DNA of 64,000 nucleotides from contig OY741280.1 in the NCBI GenBank assembly GCA_963514095.1, forward strand, positions 11,552,447 to 11,616,446, in the 5' to 3' direction. Under the pieces are notes generated by a model. It had not been told where the DNA came from. It did no database searches and saw nothing but the letters and a program-made list of their open reading frames with translations. Source of the DNA: Eutrigla gurnardus (taxonomy: Eukaryota; Chordata; Actinopteri; Perciformes; Triglidae). A program made the position numbers and the translations under genes. Every line of letters begins with the position of its first letter. Within the stretch, counting starts at the first letter, position 1. This document shows, piece after piece, positions 46,439 through 61,000 of the stretch.

Positions 46439-49400
46439 AAACAGAAGCACAACCCACATCAGACGCTATCAATCCGGGCTGCACGAATCACAGCCGTGGG
46501 GCACGGGGACCCGCTGATGGGGCCCCTGCTGAGCTTGAGGGCCCCTTGTCTCCATCTGTTTGCTCCTGATAACACTTCTGGAATTGTTCCTTAGCCACCC
46601 TTCACATTAATCAAAAGCACTGGGACAATACAATTGTTTCGGAGCTGGTCCACACACTTGGGGCTTTCATGGCCACTGGACTCGTAAAAAAACATTCACA
46701 CCCCACCAGCGGCAAATAATGTATCATCAGCGGCTGCGGCGCCGAGCACCGAGCACTTCCTGCCTCTAAATGAGCAACTGGCAACTGCCAGCGCATGACT
46801 GAGGGCTTTTAATATCCGCCTCTCCTCTCCGGCTGTGACTGCCATCGCACTGCACCTGGAAATATCTGACACCTTCCTCTACCACACTTTTTAAAGACGT
46901 GTACGCATCAGTTCTGATCATTCATTTTTTTCTTCAAGGTTGCATTACTGTGAGGTAAGTATTTTTTTTTTTTTTTATGAGGCTGGTGATTATCTCAAAA
47001 TGTGTCAATAATGGAATGGAAAACTGTAAATTTAAAAAAAAAACCTTTCTCTCGCCCTCCAGATCTTTTTTGGAACCCCGAGCACATTAAACTCACATTC
47101 CACTGATGTATTACCATCGTTATCACTTTCAGTGGTAAAAGCGGGCTCTGTTTAAAAAAAACAGAGGCAGTCTGGAAACGCAGCCGTTCATCAATTTTGT
47201 CTTCTTAAGCCCTTTTTAAAGCTCTGGCCCTTTAAGGAACACCCTCATAATTGGCCTCTCATCATTTCTGAGGGAATCTGACGGGGTGTCAACATTTACA
47301 CGTCCTCCCGTCCCATCTGATGTGATTTCCCTCATTGAATGTGTGTCGCAGCTCTTTTTTCTCTCTACAACAGATGAGTGTATGAATGCTCGATTCATAT
47401 CCGCCCGGTAGGGGACCTCTTTACCCTTTCAAGTTTTTGTTGGGATTCAGAATGAATGAATGGACCATAATGAAGGTGTGCCGGTGGGAGCTGTGAGCTG
47501 AAAGTGAACACCTGTCACTGTCAGCAGTCGGCAGCTTCCTGCCACGAACTGGCTCGTTCACAGAAGGTCACCTTGTGTCTGCAGAACCCGAGCAAGGGTA
47601 TTGGCAAGCTGATAGCTCAGCACCGGGCTATACTCCCACTGAGGGTAGAGAGGGGGGGGGACACTTATCATAACTGACCCCTATCTGCTGTCAACTGGAG
47701 ATTAATTTCTCATCTTTTGAAGCTCCTATCACTCCCTCTGTCCTCTGTTTCTCCTCCTCTGTCCCGTCTCCCTCCCATCTGTCTCACCTCTTTGTTTCTC
47801 TTCTCTTTTCTCTCTGCTTTACCTTCTTACATTCATCTCTGTCTTCTTTCTTTGTTTCTCACTTATTTTTATTTGTTTTGCACGTTTCTCTCTGACACAC
47901 AGACTTTCCCTGCCTGTCTCTGAATGATAGCTTTCCACATGTCCTTTTTTATTATATACATTTATATACCAACTGGTAGAAAGCACAAAAAACGTTTACT
48001 TGTCTGTCATTTTATCTATCTGTATGCCTCGGTCTACCTTTATCCTGACCTCTCTCTACGAGTTAGAACATCGGTACTCGCCGGAGCTGACATGGAGAGG
48101 GACGGCGGTCATCTAATCCAACACAGGAGACGAGAAGGAACATTATCCTCTGATCCAGTTTCTTCCCATCGGTGGATGCCATTCCGCTGTGAATATGAGA
48201 TCCATAATGCCTAGATTTGAATTTGCCTAAATTGCTTCAGCTTGGGAAATGAAGTTCAAATCTATTTATTTTCTCCCCCATAACTTCACGGAACGCAGAA
48301 TCGATTAAAACCCCAGGTGTCAACGTAGAGATGAAATACGGGATTTCATTAAAACCACAAGCAACCCCCCCCCCCCTCTCTCCCACACTACAGGCCATCA
48401 GCCCGGTGAGGCTGAGCATATGTTGACATTTGCTTTATCAAAGTCACACTCCGGCAGCTTACTGTACAAGTGTTTCCCGGGGCATCAGGAAATGTCTGAC
48501 TGCCTGTTCCTGCGACGCGGCTCGGTGGGTTTTACAGGAAATCTGTGATCCGAATCTCTCAATGGATGAACCTTCCAAGGGCATCTCACACAAACACACA
48601 CACACATGCAGACGTGCACATACAACCACGCACGGATGTTATGAGGAATGACTTGAAAGAAGAAAACATATCCCCATATTACTGGTGGATAATGGCAGAT
48701 CATATAAGGTTGCATCTCAGCTAGCGTTTGTTACCTCGCCACACTGGCAACGCAGTTTGTGTTTGAATAATATCCACGATATTAATGTGCTGCGATGGGT
48801 GACGGTGTCTTCATTCTTCCTGTCAGAGCATCCATTTTTTTGTCTGTTTTTGCTTTGCTACAGGAGGACAGACTTGCACTGGAAAGATGGAAATATAACT
48901 AAAAATGGGAATGTACTGTCCCTTTACAAACTGAAACACTGGTACATTAGAGAATGTCTCGATGACTTGTTTTCTGGGTTTCCTCACATCCACCGCCTGA
49001 TTATGAAACAGTAATCCAAACTTTTCTTTTTTTTGCTGAACACAAAGTTTTTATTTCCATTGACTGATGTGTCACTGTCACTTATCCTGTCTGTGAAAAG
49101 TGGTGGCTGTCACTGAATTGCTGCCTTGCTCACTTTTAATAAATCATTCCATCACTCTATTCTCCTCTCTCTCTCTCTCCCCCCCGCCTCACTTCCTCCC
49201 CCCTTTCACTACTTATCTAAGCCCGCTGCCTTTCCTTCCTCGTCGGTCTATCTCTGTTCTCTCTCCCTCCCTTTTGCTTTCCCCTCTCTGCTCGTCTGTC
49301 TTTATATCTCCCAGCTGCCAATCTCTTTGTCCCTCTTCTACCATCTCCAACTCCCCCGCTTTAATACTCAGCTTCCTCTTGGCGCTCTCTCTGCTTTCTG

Positions 49401-52400
49401 GTCTCTCTTTAGAAGCTCTTATCGTTGCTAAGTCGTTCAAAGAGAGCCACTTCCTCTGTCATCCCCTCTGGGACATTGGGTTAGTTCGAAAAAGCTCAGG
49501 GTGTTTGGATGAAATCAGGGAACTGTCAATTTTTGTTGCAAAATGAAAGCCGAGGTATAATTAAGGGTCTCTCATGCACTTCTCTCCACCTTTGGCCACC
49601 TCGCCCTGTATGATATGCACCAAATGTGAGCGTGACTGGATATACAGACTGAGGAATTGATTACGCCGCCACATACTCCACCTCGTAAATGATGCATTCA
49701 CAGTGAGCGAGCTGGACTTTATGAGGCCTCGGTGTCCACTCTACAGTTAATACGCTGTAATTGATTATGAGCATCCATAAGGTTTTACTCCTTCCCTGTA
49801 CCTGCACTCCAGCATTAACGGCTGCATGTAAATAATAGTTGATTAGCCTGGATGTGAGATGTGATATTCAGGGCACAACACTGGCTGTATGTAATGTTTG
49901 AACAAACAGCAGTCTTTTAACCTGGTGGCCTGACATCCAGCCTGAGGGGGGGTGTCAGGCATCGCACACGTATCCAATCTAACACAAAGTGATGAGATAC
50001 CTGTAACACGAGGACTTCGCTCTCGGCGCCTTCCCACTCCCGACCCTGCTTCCAGTCTCTTTCTTTATCTCCCCCGCTGTTAACTGAATAAATTCACCGA
50101 CTTGATATTGTTGCTGTTGCATTACCATACCAACTAGGCCGTGGGGGGGGGGGGGTTTAAAAACTGCAGCAGCACGTTGGGATCGCTCTCTCCCTCCCCT
50201 GCTGAATATGTAACTGCTGATTGCAGTATAAAGTGCATTGGTATGGACAAATATGCAGCGCAGCGAATCCTCGTTATGACCCGGCAATCTGTCGGATCTC
50301 AGACCGATCTGTCCTGCTCACCTATCCAGGTGTAGGAGGCAAATGTTTCGTTTAGCTAATTAGGTACTTGACAATAGTCTAAATTGTTTCCTCGCAAATG
50401 CCAACAGCTGGTTTCGCTTAGCTTAGCATGAAGCCGGGAAACTGGTGGGGGGGCTAGAAGCTTCGTCATGCCCTTTCCGTGTTCCCCATGGGGCCTTATT
50501 TTGGAAAAAATATGTAAATGAATGAATGAACACATTCTTCACCTTCCGTTTTTCAAACAGTATAACAACTTGTGTTCTTATTGGAGGGCATGTGATGGAC
50601 TTTTAAGACTGGGGTCAATTGCGAATAAGTGTATTTTGAAAAAAAAAAAAAAAACCTTTAAATTCAGTGGTTGTAGTTAATCTTGCAGATAGTGTGACAA
50701 CGATCTCAACGTGCCATTTGAATGTTTTTCACCTTAAGCCTTACTTTTGGAATCCAGGATGTATGTCACCAAAATATGGCGCTCTGGGCTAAATATACTG
50801 GGTAAATAAATAATATTGCTTCTAAGACATCTGCTCCGACACGGGGTAAACATTCAGCCAATATCAGCTCACACAGCATTCAGCACACAGCCTCCTTTCA
50901 ATCCCTCTGGTAAACAATCTTGGTGGGGGTAGATTGAAAACAGCAAGCGCCCGAACTCGGATTTACATTCCAATCAACTGACACCCCTGTCGGGAAAATG
51001 GCTTCATTTTCTCCTCCACACACACACACACACACCTGAAAGAAAGCACACCTGATGTATATAAATACACCATTTCTCTACATCTGGCCTCGTCTGAGTC
51101 GTTGGAGCGTCAATGCGAGGTGACCGGTCACATCAAGCAGACGGAGGCACTGTACTGCATCGCTGTCCTCTTCCCCCCCCTTGCTCTACTACGCTCATCT
51201 CTCCTCTGAGGCGACGCTAAAATACAAAAGCTATCTCGTGTCACTCGCTTCGACCTCTCCATCTATAATGTTCGTCTGGAACTCGGGCAGAGATGAGGAA
51301 GCCTTGAAAAAAGGGGCTCAGACGACACCTCCATGCCTGCCTCATCCGGAGGAACATCACTGTTGACCTTGTCAGAAGCTTTTGCTTCACTTGATATTTT
51401 GCTCCCTGGGAAAGTCAGAAGACAAGGCTCGTTAGAAACCTGTACGGCTCGTCTTGTTTTTTATCGTTTCAAAGGAATAATAACCCGCCATGGTGCTAAC
51501 TCTCTCTGTCGCAGTGCAAATGTCACAGGGGAGTTCTCGTAGGGCGGGAGATAGTCGCTTGATAAGGCACGACCTGAAATAAATATAGAAAATTAACTGG
51601 GAACACTGAGCCTCCATTATAGTCCAAATAAATAGTCCTCGGGTCCCGTCGTCATCGTTACAAATAAAAAACAGCAGTAACATTTTTCTCTGAAATGCTT
51701 TATTGCCTTTAAACTGTGAGAGAGGACAACGGGTTGATTTTGAAAACTCCATCACTAGAATGACAATGACAAAGGCACACGCCGGCTGTAAAAGTGAGGA
51801 GCAGGGGTCGGCGGGTCCGTGGTTATTGGGCTCCGTCTGTTCTGGTGGGAGCTCAGTCCATCAGCGTTGGGCAGACAGACGGGCGGAAGAGGCAGACAGG
51901 CTGCTCCGCTGGCTGCAACACAAGACACGAGCGGGGTGGAGAAGCAGGACCCATGTCCTGTGTTGCAGCCCCGGGCTCAGCCAACAGGTCACCTTCAGCT
52001 CGGGGCTGGCAACCGCTGATTCACTGTGAAGGGGGGGAGGAAATGAGAGGGGGGGGGGGGGGAGATAAAGTCAATTACAATAGATTCTTGTGTGAGAGAC
52101 GGACAGAGCAGATGGGAGAAAATGAGAGGGGGAAAAAGTGCCGGGACCAGGGAATTAGACGGTGTGATATGAACGCGAAGGGTAATAGAATGAAGGAAAA
52201 CACTAATGAACGAACGAGAACGAGAAAAGAGAGCACCGAAGGGGTGATGCACCTCCACAGACATCACATTCATCACCCGGCCAATGGAAATAGCCTTTTT
52301 TCCACCTTGCAGCGAGGGGGTTGGCCTTCACAGCCACATCTCATATAAACCTTGCTTGACACCAAGGGAAAAAGCCTCCCCTGGCCCAAATTGCCTGACT

Positions 52401-53284
52401 AGAAGGTTAATGACTGCTAGTGCCATGGGGCCACAGAAAAAGATCGGTCTGAAACGTCCCATATATAGAAAGCCCCTTGGCAGATTCAGAGTGTGCCATT
52501 TGGGAATAAATGTAATCATTATTATGGTTGTGCTTTGGGTATTGAAAAGAAATCAGATCTTTGGGGGGGGGGTCATTCGGGGCATAAAAATCATAAATGT
52601 GTGCAAGCAAATGGCTGTCTGTGGTTGTCACGGGGGGAAGCAGTCTGTCATCGAAGAGGCAGGATGCATGTAATCAATTCTCAAAAAGTTATTCTCTCTC
52701 GCTTTCTGGTCGTCTCTCTCTCTCGGGGAGTCGACCATGAAACTGGCATTAAAAGGTCAAAGCAGAGAAAAGAGTTGCGTGTATCACAAACAAAGGCCTG
52801 AAAATGTCACGGATACACAGACACGGCCTCATATCTGGAGAAAGAACATCAAGAAAGCAAAACAACAAAAATAAGCAACCGTCCCTTTTTTTTCCTGTGA
52901 CATTTAGCCCAAATTTCTGATGTGGTTTATTCCTGTCAGGATCGTTCTCTGGTCCCCAGTCCTCCCAGTCCTCCCAGAGACAATTTCATCAGCCCCACTG
53001 GTTCAACCAGACTTCTGTGGTACGGTTAGGCAATTACATGACTATCTTTCTCTCGCCTAGTCCCTGATGTGAAAATGGGCCCAACCTAGATTATAAACTG
53101 CAGGGATATGAACTCAGAGGACAGATGAAAGGAGCTGAAGGACGAAGCAGAACCAGAGGCAAAATTCTGATTATTTACCCCCCCCCCCCCCCCCCAATCT
53201 GAATAAAAAGATTGTAAAAGAGAATACATACTTGAAAACAAATAAATCAAAACACAGTTGAGTTTTGATTCTTTTTTTGGGGTC

Positions 53285-53329
53285 AAGCATCCAAAGACTT
53301 TTTTTTGGGAGTGAAGCCTTTGGATGCTT
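53285..53329. repeat. 12-bp inverted repeat
   Basis: AAGCATCCAAAG at 53285-53296 is exactly reversed and complemented at 53318-53329, with a T-rich spacer of 21 bases. Confidence 0.75.
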
Positions 53330-54521
53330 TAAAGGTAACGGTGTCAGATAGAACTGCACAGATATTTTATCAGAAAGGGGAAACACTTGGGAATGATGCT
53401 TTTGAAGTACGCTGTCAGGAATAGTATCAAATGAGGCAATCTGGCTCCTTTTAATCAGAGTCATCTCTCCTTTCATATAGGTCATTTGACAAAAACAGTG
53501 ACTAATAATGGATGGCATGCTACAGGAAACTGCTCAAGGCAACTTGGGCCGTGGTGAGAAAGAGGCCACCCAGATCGTACATGTGATCTTTACGGCTTTT
53601 TCGACAGAACTGAAACGACTTTGCCAGATGAGAATTACCGCAGCAGACACAGTGTGCAATTAACGGGACTTGTAATTAAAGTATTGATGTTGAGAAATAA
53701 GTCCCGCTCATTCTCCACGATGGGGACAATGATCACACGGAGTGTAATGGATACGTGCCGTGCATCCCTTTAACCGAAAGCCTTACCACTTGAAAGGATC
53801 CTCTCTTATTCTCACACAATGGATGACTCCACAACGGAGCATTGTGCCAGATGTAACAATGGTGAAGAAAATACATGCCTACGTTCACAAAGAAGCTGTT
53901 TGAGGAGACAAAAGGGAAGAATCAGCATACCAGATTCACATTTACATAAAGCCCTATCTGGCCCCACCTTTATGTTTATTAATATCTCAGTTGTATAAAC
54001 ATGTTCATAACGAGATAGTCTAAGGGAGAAGCCTAAGTGGGAAAAAAAATATATAGCTGTCAAGTTACTCATAGCAATTACTCAGGCCGTTCATTATCAC
54101 AGGCAAAACACATCGCCGGGTTCATCAATAATTCAGCAGTTCATCTGCATGTGGATCCATACATGTGCATTAAATGCGTCTGTACGCTTGAGGTTGTTGA
54201 GCCTCACAGATTGGCTCTGCAACAATCCTTTAGTTGTCTGGGATTTAAGAAGGAAAAAGAAAAGTCTCGTCTGGCAGCCACTTAGGGTGTGAGTCTCTGT
54301 GCCCATTCATTTACTCTCTAAGCCGGGGGGAGCTAACAAAAAAAAATGCACCATCACTTTTTTTCGACACAAGATTTTACACACGACTCTGCACTTTTAA
54401 GCCCAAAATCTAAAAGACTTTAAATGACAACTGTTGTTTGAATTAGATCATGAGGACCCAGCAGTCAAACTTTCCCTTCATATGCAAAGAGGCTCACTAA
54501 GCACATGATGTAGGTTTTTAC

Positions 54522-54640
54522 AAAAACCTTAGCTGGTCCCTCCACTGGGTCCCTTCCCTTCTTGTGAAAGAGCCACTGTTCTCCTTGGTTCTGGATGCTT
54601 GGATCACGCTGATCCAAACAAACACCGTCAGAACCAGCAT
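54522..54640 (-). CDS. candidate signal-peptide exon of an unidentified secreted or membrane protein
   Basis: On the minus strand, an ATG at 54640 in a fair start context opens MLVLTVFVWISVIQAS, a textbook hydrophobic signal sequence with small residues at the cleavage site. A hydrophilic stretch with TRREGTQWRDQL follows. The frame closes soon after 54528, so the exon would have to splice either at AAG/gttttt (end 54528) or TTT/gtaaaa (end 54522); both leave phase 2. A possible acceptor (GGGAAGCAG) lies about 65 bases upstream of the ATG, so a separate 5' UTR exon is possible, perhaps in the GC-rich block near 56.3-56.6 kb. I do not recognise the protein and find no following exon. It may be a chance ORF. 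Confidence 0.3.
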
Positions 54641-55661
54641 CTTTGTTCTCCTCGACCTGATTATTCACGGCGTAACAAAGTAGTCCGTACCAGCGGCTCT
54701 GCTTCCCAAGAGCACACACCGGCCAGTGCTTATGTTCACACTTTGATACAGAGAGCTGTAAAGACGTAGCCTAATCTACGTCTAGTCAAGTCTAGTCAGA
54801 CGTAATCTAAAGGAGGAATAACAAGGTCAAATAACCAGATCACCTCCTTTTGAGTTTTCAAATGTTCCTCCATCAAGAACGAGTCTCTGCCTGCACATGT
54901 TCAGCTTCCTTTTACAGTTGCGTGACTTGGCCCTCATCCCAAAATAATCTCCACGGAAGGGTGATCAATAGCCACCAGTCTACTGATTGTTTCTATGAAT
55001 GTGTGTTCCCACTGCAGCATCACAAAGACAACTTCCAACCTGCACACGGTAACACAAAAAATAAAGAAGAATTCCTTTGAGCCGGCGCTGCTGTGTGTGA
55101 CCTTGGCGCTCTCTTCCTCTGTGTTCCCGCATCCGACCGTTCACCCACACTGTGATTCTGAAGAATGGCTGTGATGAATGCATCACGAGCAGGAGCTGCT
55201 TGAAGAGCGCTTACGCTCTAAACGATGCATTAAAATGATAAATGCATCCAGAGGCAGTGGGATTCAAACGTGCGCAGGTGTGTGCACACACTGAGTCACG
55301 GGCAGGGAAGACATGGAGCACTATAGCTGCCAAAAAGTAGTAAATAAGATGAGGATTTGCGAGACTACGATGTTTAATGCACAAAGGACCAAAAAAAAGT
55401 GGAGCCATTTTTCAGGACGCAGCATCAACACTGACTCACTGAATGACCTTACGGCTATTAATAATTCATTCAAGTGGATAATTACGCTCATTTCAGAGTA
55501 CAGACTATTCCACTCAGCAATGTTGCAGCTGCAGATGTGTGAAGTTCTGCAGGAGGAAGACCTCAGGTAACACATCTGCAATTCACATCAGGAGGAAACT
55601 GATTACAGGACCCTCGAGTTGGTGTAGCTGCACGACAGAGAGGAGTCATCACTAAGACGTA

Positions 55662-55724
<63 letters not shown>

Positions 55725-57699
55725 GACTTCAATCGTGCACTTGAGCGCGCCGCATTAAAGCGCATTGTGCCTTTTTCCCCTCCCGAGCCTTCTCAGCACT
55801 ATCGGAGTTGGTGTTGCGTTTCAGAAGTGATAGCGGGCTCGGTGGCTGCTGGGAATGTGCTTCTCCCCGCAGATGCTGACAGGACACTTTGGGGATGTCT
55901 CTGCTCCCCTGACGTCCTCCAAAGAAGAGTCCTGCTGGCACCGGACCCGCGCCAGTATCGAGGACGGTCATTTCAGGGTCCCCCGCTCACAAATATAAAA
56001 ATAAAATAAAAATGAGTCTCAACATAAACATGTGCACAACTGGACTCAAAAGCACAAAAAACATATTATTTTCCTCACATATCCGAGAAACCACTTACTG
56101 ACACTAAAATACCGCCTGGTGGGTAAATGATTGATCTCCGCTTGGCTTCGGGGTTACTGTACCCTGAAGAACATGAGATACATTTATAGCCTATGGAGGA
56201 ATCCTCTTTGATCATGCAAGGGAGCCCAGAACCAGTAAATACGAGTCCGCCTACCTTTCCGTCCCTGTGCTGGCATGCTTCTCGTCTCAGCAGCGCGCAG
56301 GCACTGGAGACGCGATGAGGATGTGGCCACTTTGAGCACAATATCAACCTGTCTGTCTGCCTGTCTGCCCCCCCTCTCCCTCGGAATCGAGTGTGCTTAG
56401 TCCTTGTAGTGAGGGGAAATCCGTTTATCCGCGGGCTACACTTAGGAGGAGCTGCACCGCTCGGCTATTTCAATCTTGTGAGGAAGCGCCTGCCTGACAG
56501 CAGCTGATAAAGTGGAGATTTACTCGCGGACAAAGTGGGGAGCAATCCCTCACACTTTAGCTTACTCCATCAGTTTCTGCGCGCTCTATACTGGCCCGGT
56601 GATTTAATACCCCCTCCTCCACATACACGCACACACGCACATGCACACGCGTGCGCGCATTACAAAAAAAAAGAAAGAACAAAAGAAGTAACTTCAACCT
56701 GTAAGGAACAAAATGTATGAAATATAACACTGAATATAGGCTATACATATAAGCGTATTAAACATCCCAAAGTTCCCAAAATCATAATCAATTATTTAAA
56801 GGGCTGTAATGACGCTTAATTGTCTGCCTCTGAGTCTGACTAGAACAGCAGCATGTATCATAAATGAAACGTACCGTTAGGCAGGGTGGCTAATCCGGGA
56901 AAAGATGTGCGTAAAACGCGCCAGTCTGGCGATCAGTCTCTGGCAGCCGGGGAGGGATGGAGGGATGGAGGGATGCGTCGTCGCTGGTGCTGAATGAGAT
57001 CTCCTCTTCTGTGGAGTAAAACCTCTATGGAACTTGTCATCTCACGTCTCTGTTTCAGCGGGCGCGTGTTGCTACATTTGATATCCGCACCCCAGAGGGT
57101 AGCCATCGATGCGCACCGCTCTCCCTCCCCGCTGCTGCTTCAAGATATACCATTTCAAAAAGGTAGCTCTTTGTCCAGCAGAATGCGATGCCATCATTTC
57201 ACTGGATCCTGCGGGGTTGACAGAATATGTGTTCTTGGACTCGAGAAACCTGGTTTGTTAGTGCGCAGGATACAACAATAATGATGTCATAACATTGGTT
57301 ATTCTGTCTAATCGATCAGAGGAATGATGGCATCAAATGTTAGCCAAATTATTCCAGAAATGTGTGAGGCTATTTAACTTTGATTAGGCCTACCATTAGT
57401 CTGATCAGCGATCACATAGGACAGACCAAAAATGAATACTTAAACATTGAAATAATAAACAAACAAATTATTAATAAATACTAAATACTTTCCTTCACCT
57501 TGAAAGGTTCACTTTTAAAGGGGTTGTTTCAGGCTCAGGTGTCAGGAATTAGGAGCCCTGGAGTCATATTTAACATATATACTGGACAAATGTAAACGTA
57601 TTTATCTCAAGGCGTTATTACTCATGTAGCCTAATTAATGTCATCTGAAAAAGATGATTATTTTAGGATTTTTATATCGACGAAAATACCACCTGATGA
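54641..57699. other. region upstream of the candidate signal-peptide exon
   Basis: About 3 kb without a supported exon. A GC- and CpG-richer block at about 56240-56660 and another at 56890-57150 could be the promoter or 5' UTR of a minus-strand gene. The ORFs here show no recognisable motif. Confidence 0.4.
55663..55721. repeat. (CA)n microsatellite
   Basis: An uninterrupted CA repeat of about 59 bases. Confidence 0.95.
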
Positions 57700-58037
57700 A
57701 ACCTGCGTCTGCTGCAGTCTGTCACATAACCGAACAATACAGCCGCTCCGCCGTGCGCCGCTGATTTACTCAAGCTCCCATAGTGCATCGCGGCGCGAGG
57801 AACGTCATATCCTTGCGACCAAACGTGGATTCACACCACCCGACGGCGGTAGCTTTATCTACATTAATACTTTAAACGAGCGCACACAGCTGGTGCTACA
57901 GCGGTCAATACGCTTTAAAATATTTTAACTTAACCTCCGTTTCCACCGTCTAACGTTTTCAGAAGACGTGTTTAACTCCGTGTTTCAGAGTTCCAGTTTT
58001 TCCACGAGTCGGAGCAGTAACGCTACCCGGCGTGAAA
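57700..58037 (+). promoter_or_regulatory. promoter and 5' UTR of the plus-strand gene at 58038
   Basis: A CpG-rich block with GCATCGCGGCGCGAGG near 57785-57800, directly before the ATG at 58038. There is no TATA box, which fits a housekeeping-type promoter. The transcription start is not determined. Confidence 0.4.
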
Positions 58038-61000
58038 ATGTCTCGTCCAGAAAACTCAGTCAGCTTTCTGTTAGACGCTTCCGTGTTGTATAAAGAAAGA
58101 TGCCCGGAGCTGTCGCGGTTCTTAATGTAAGAAACTTTGTTTAAATTCCTACTTGAATTTACACTTTCACACTTGAGTTTCACAGTTGAGTTGTCTGTCC
58201 TTTTATTGTTGCAATAGTAGCATGTAGGCGCTAGGTGGAGGAGCTGGACCAGTGTTGGCGGTGGACATCCGGCCAGCAAGACGTCAGCTGTGTCGTAGTT
58301 AGCTAGTAACAATAGTACTGAAATATTCATTTTCTACCAGTAGTTTGTCCCAGAGTGACGTCGGTAGAGATCCATTAGTTCAAATAAAAAAATATACAAT
58401 ATTTTAAATTAATTATGTTTATGTTGGTACAAAGAAGCAGTGAAAAAATAATGGCTTTTTTTATGTTAGTTACCCATGTTCCTATGGGTAGCTTTCCTGA
58501 TTTTTCATAAAATAATAAGTAGATATGGGAGTTATTGCTGAAATATAAGAAAACATCTCTAGATAGATGAAACAATAGATGAAGAATTACCAAAAAAACT
58601 GTTTATACTACAGAAATATTTACACATTGAGCAGTTTGACTTGAGAAATGAAAAATCATCATTTCCTATGATAACCGGACTACAGGCTTGTTTTACTGGC
58701 GTGTCAGCAAATAGGACTAACTGTTTACTGACCTTTAACAGTTTTAGAAAGTATCCAACAGATTTAATCGACGCCAGTGCTACATTGTGTATTAAAAGAC
58801 ACGTCAATCACTTTGCGTGCGACAGCAGGAAACTTGGGTGGTGGTGAGACTCTGCTGTGACGTTGACACTGAGCCACTGTTCAAAGGGCTGAATATGTGC
58901 AATTGTTTGAGAATTCGCTGTGATTGTTTGCAGTGTTACTCATCTTGTCACATCTCTGTGCATCTTAAATGTGAATAAGGGTCGATTATATGTCATGCTC
59001 ATAAATTCACTCCTTTTGGAAATTTGCCCATATGAGGATGTGTTGCGTCCATCTTGTTGACAGATCAACAGTGACTCATGTCGACTCCGCTTGGTTCATC
59101 ATTGTGTCTGTAGCTCCAAAACGTCAACTATGTCTATGAGTAAGATAGTTAGTCGTGCTTCTTATTGTGAAGCATGACTATGTGGTTCCTGTGTCTATTC
59201 CTATTACACAAGCTACTTTTGTCCAGTGGCTTCTCGTGTGCAGGTGTAGTGGCTGAGATTGTGCAGCATTTTCGAGCTTATTGCAACTGATGAATTCAGT
59301 TGAACTTAACCGTCACTCAATCTTGAGCATTTACAGAGTGAAATAGAGTTCCTTGGTGAAGTCACAGCACATTCCTAACAAGATAAATATGAGAACAACA
59401 TGGAGGAAAACAAACCGCTGCAAGAAAAAACAATCCACTTTATCAGTGGTTAAGCCAGACATTCTGTGAACTTCACCTCTTGTATCTTTTATTCAAGGTT
59501 TTCAAAATGATCCATACAGAGTACCAAGTCTTTTCCAAATGTCTATTCCAATGGTAGTCAAGTCTTTTCATCCCTATTAGAATAAAACAGAGTGGCAAAA
59601 TGAATGCCAGTTTCTAATTAGTGTAATCATTAATAGCTCACTGCTTCAGTTTTGTTGCTTTCCCCAACAAAAATGTATTCCATTTCTTCTGATGGCGTAG
59701 CCTGCACAGTAGGGATTGTGTTGAAAGTGAAAGCAATTTCAGGAGAAATCCTCTTAGGATTGTGTGTGTGAGAGGGAACACTACACAGGTGTACTATTTG
59801 TCTGCTCAAATTTTCTCTATCATAGTTTATATGGGTATTAATGCATTTAAAGTTCGTAAAAGTGTGTGTGTGTGTCTCTGTTTGTGTGTGTGGTGGACTC
59901 ATGTTTGAGTTGGGCTCCAGCCATGTCCCCGTATCCTCCAGCTTGTTTTCATTTTCACCTGAGCCAGGAATGCTGTGGGAAGAACCATGAATGGAAACAA
60001 AAACAGAGGTTTTAATGGTGAAACCCCAAGTCGGAGTCGTTTTTTTTGGATGTGTGTGAGCTCACTGCTACTTAAATACATTGATCGGTTCCCCAGATTC
60101 ACTGGCCAAGATGAGTTGTGGTTACAGAGAACATTTTGACCACATTTAACTGTGATCAGCTGTCCAGCAGGCAAGATGCAAATCTGAAAGACCGCCGTGG
60201 TTCATGCCAAAGTGCACAGAGAAGACACAAGCAGCAGCCGTAGCCAAAACTCACCATAACCATGCTGAGCTAATTGACCACTAAATTTGATTTCCAGCCA
60301 GAGTAATGACATGGAAGGCATTTCAGCAGGGAAATCACTGGTAAGAATATAAATAAATGAAATAAACGTTTCAGATGGAGGTCTTGGACACAGTTGAGCA
60401 GTTAACTGAGGGGAAATTAGAATGTTTTTTCAGCGTCCACTCAAATAGCCGGCATTTCTGTCGGTGTGTGCGTTGAGGATGTTTTTAGTCCTAATGAACC
60501 GCATCTGTCTCTCCGCGTTTATCTGGGGGTTTCCAGTGTCTTCACTTTCTCCAGTTATGGTGTGGGTCATGCGTCACTGGAGTGTTTGTGTCGTGGGTGC
60601 TTGTCTGTACTCTTGGACCCTACCACACATATTTGATGGAGATCATGTTACTGCCTTCTGCCACTGTCTTCTCCTCCTGTCAGGCCGAGGATGACTAAAT
60701 GTGTATCTTTGCTTCAGGGTAACAGTTGGTTTTAAGTGTTTTTGTCCTCCTTGGTTTCAGTAAAAATGTGTCAATGTTGACGTTTTGTAAAGGATTTTGC
60801 AAAATTGTTTCAGTCAAATCTAAGTATTCTGGTATATGTTTCTAGTTAGACTTTCTAGTCTAGAGTATTTAGTGAGTGTGAGTTATTGTCCTTGCATGTG
60901 AACTGACGTCACTATATTGTGACTGACATTGACGAGTGAAGCTGTTTTCCAGTAAGGTAATAGTCATAGTTTTGTGTTTGGTAACTGGAGCCTGACTGAG

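Noticed and set aside
51794..52348. 184-codon plus-strand ORF, among the longest in the window
   Set aside because: Arg/Gly/Glu-rich with low-complexity G runs, no recognisable domain, and overlapping ORFs in other frames look equally good.
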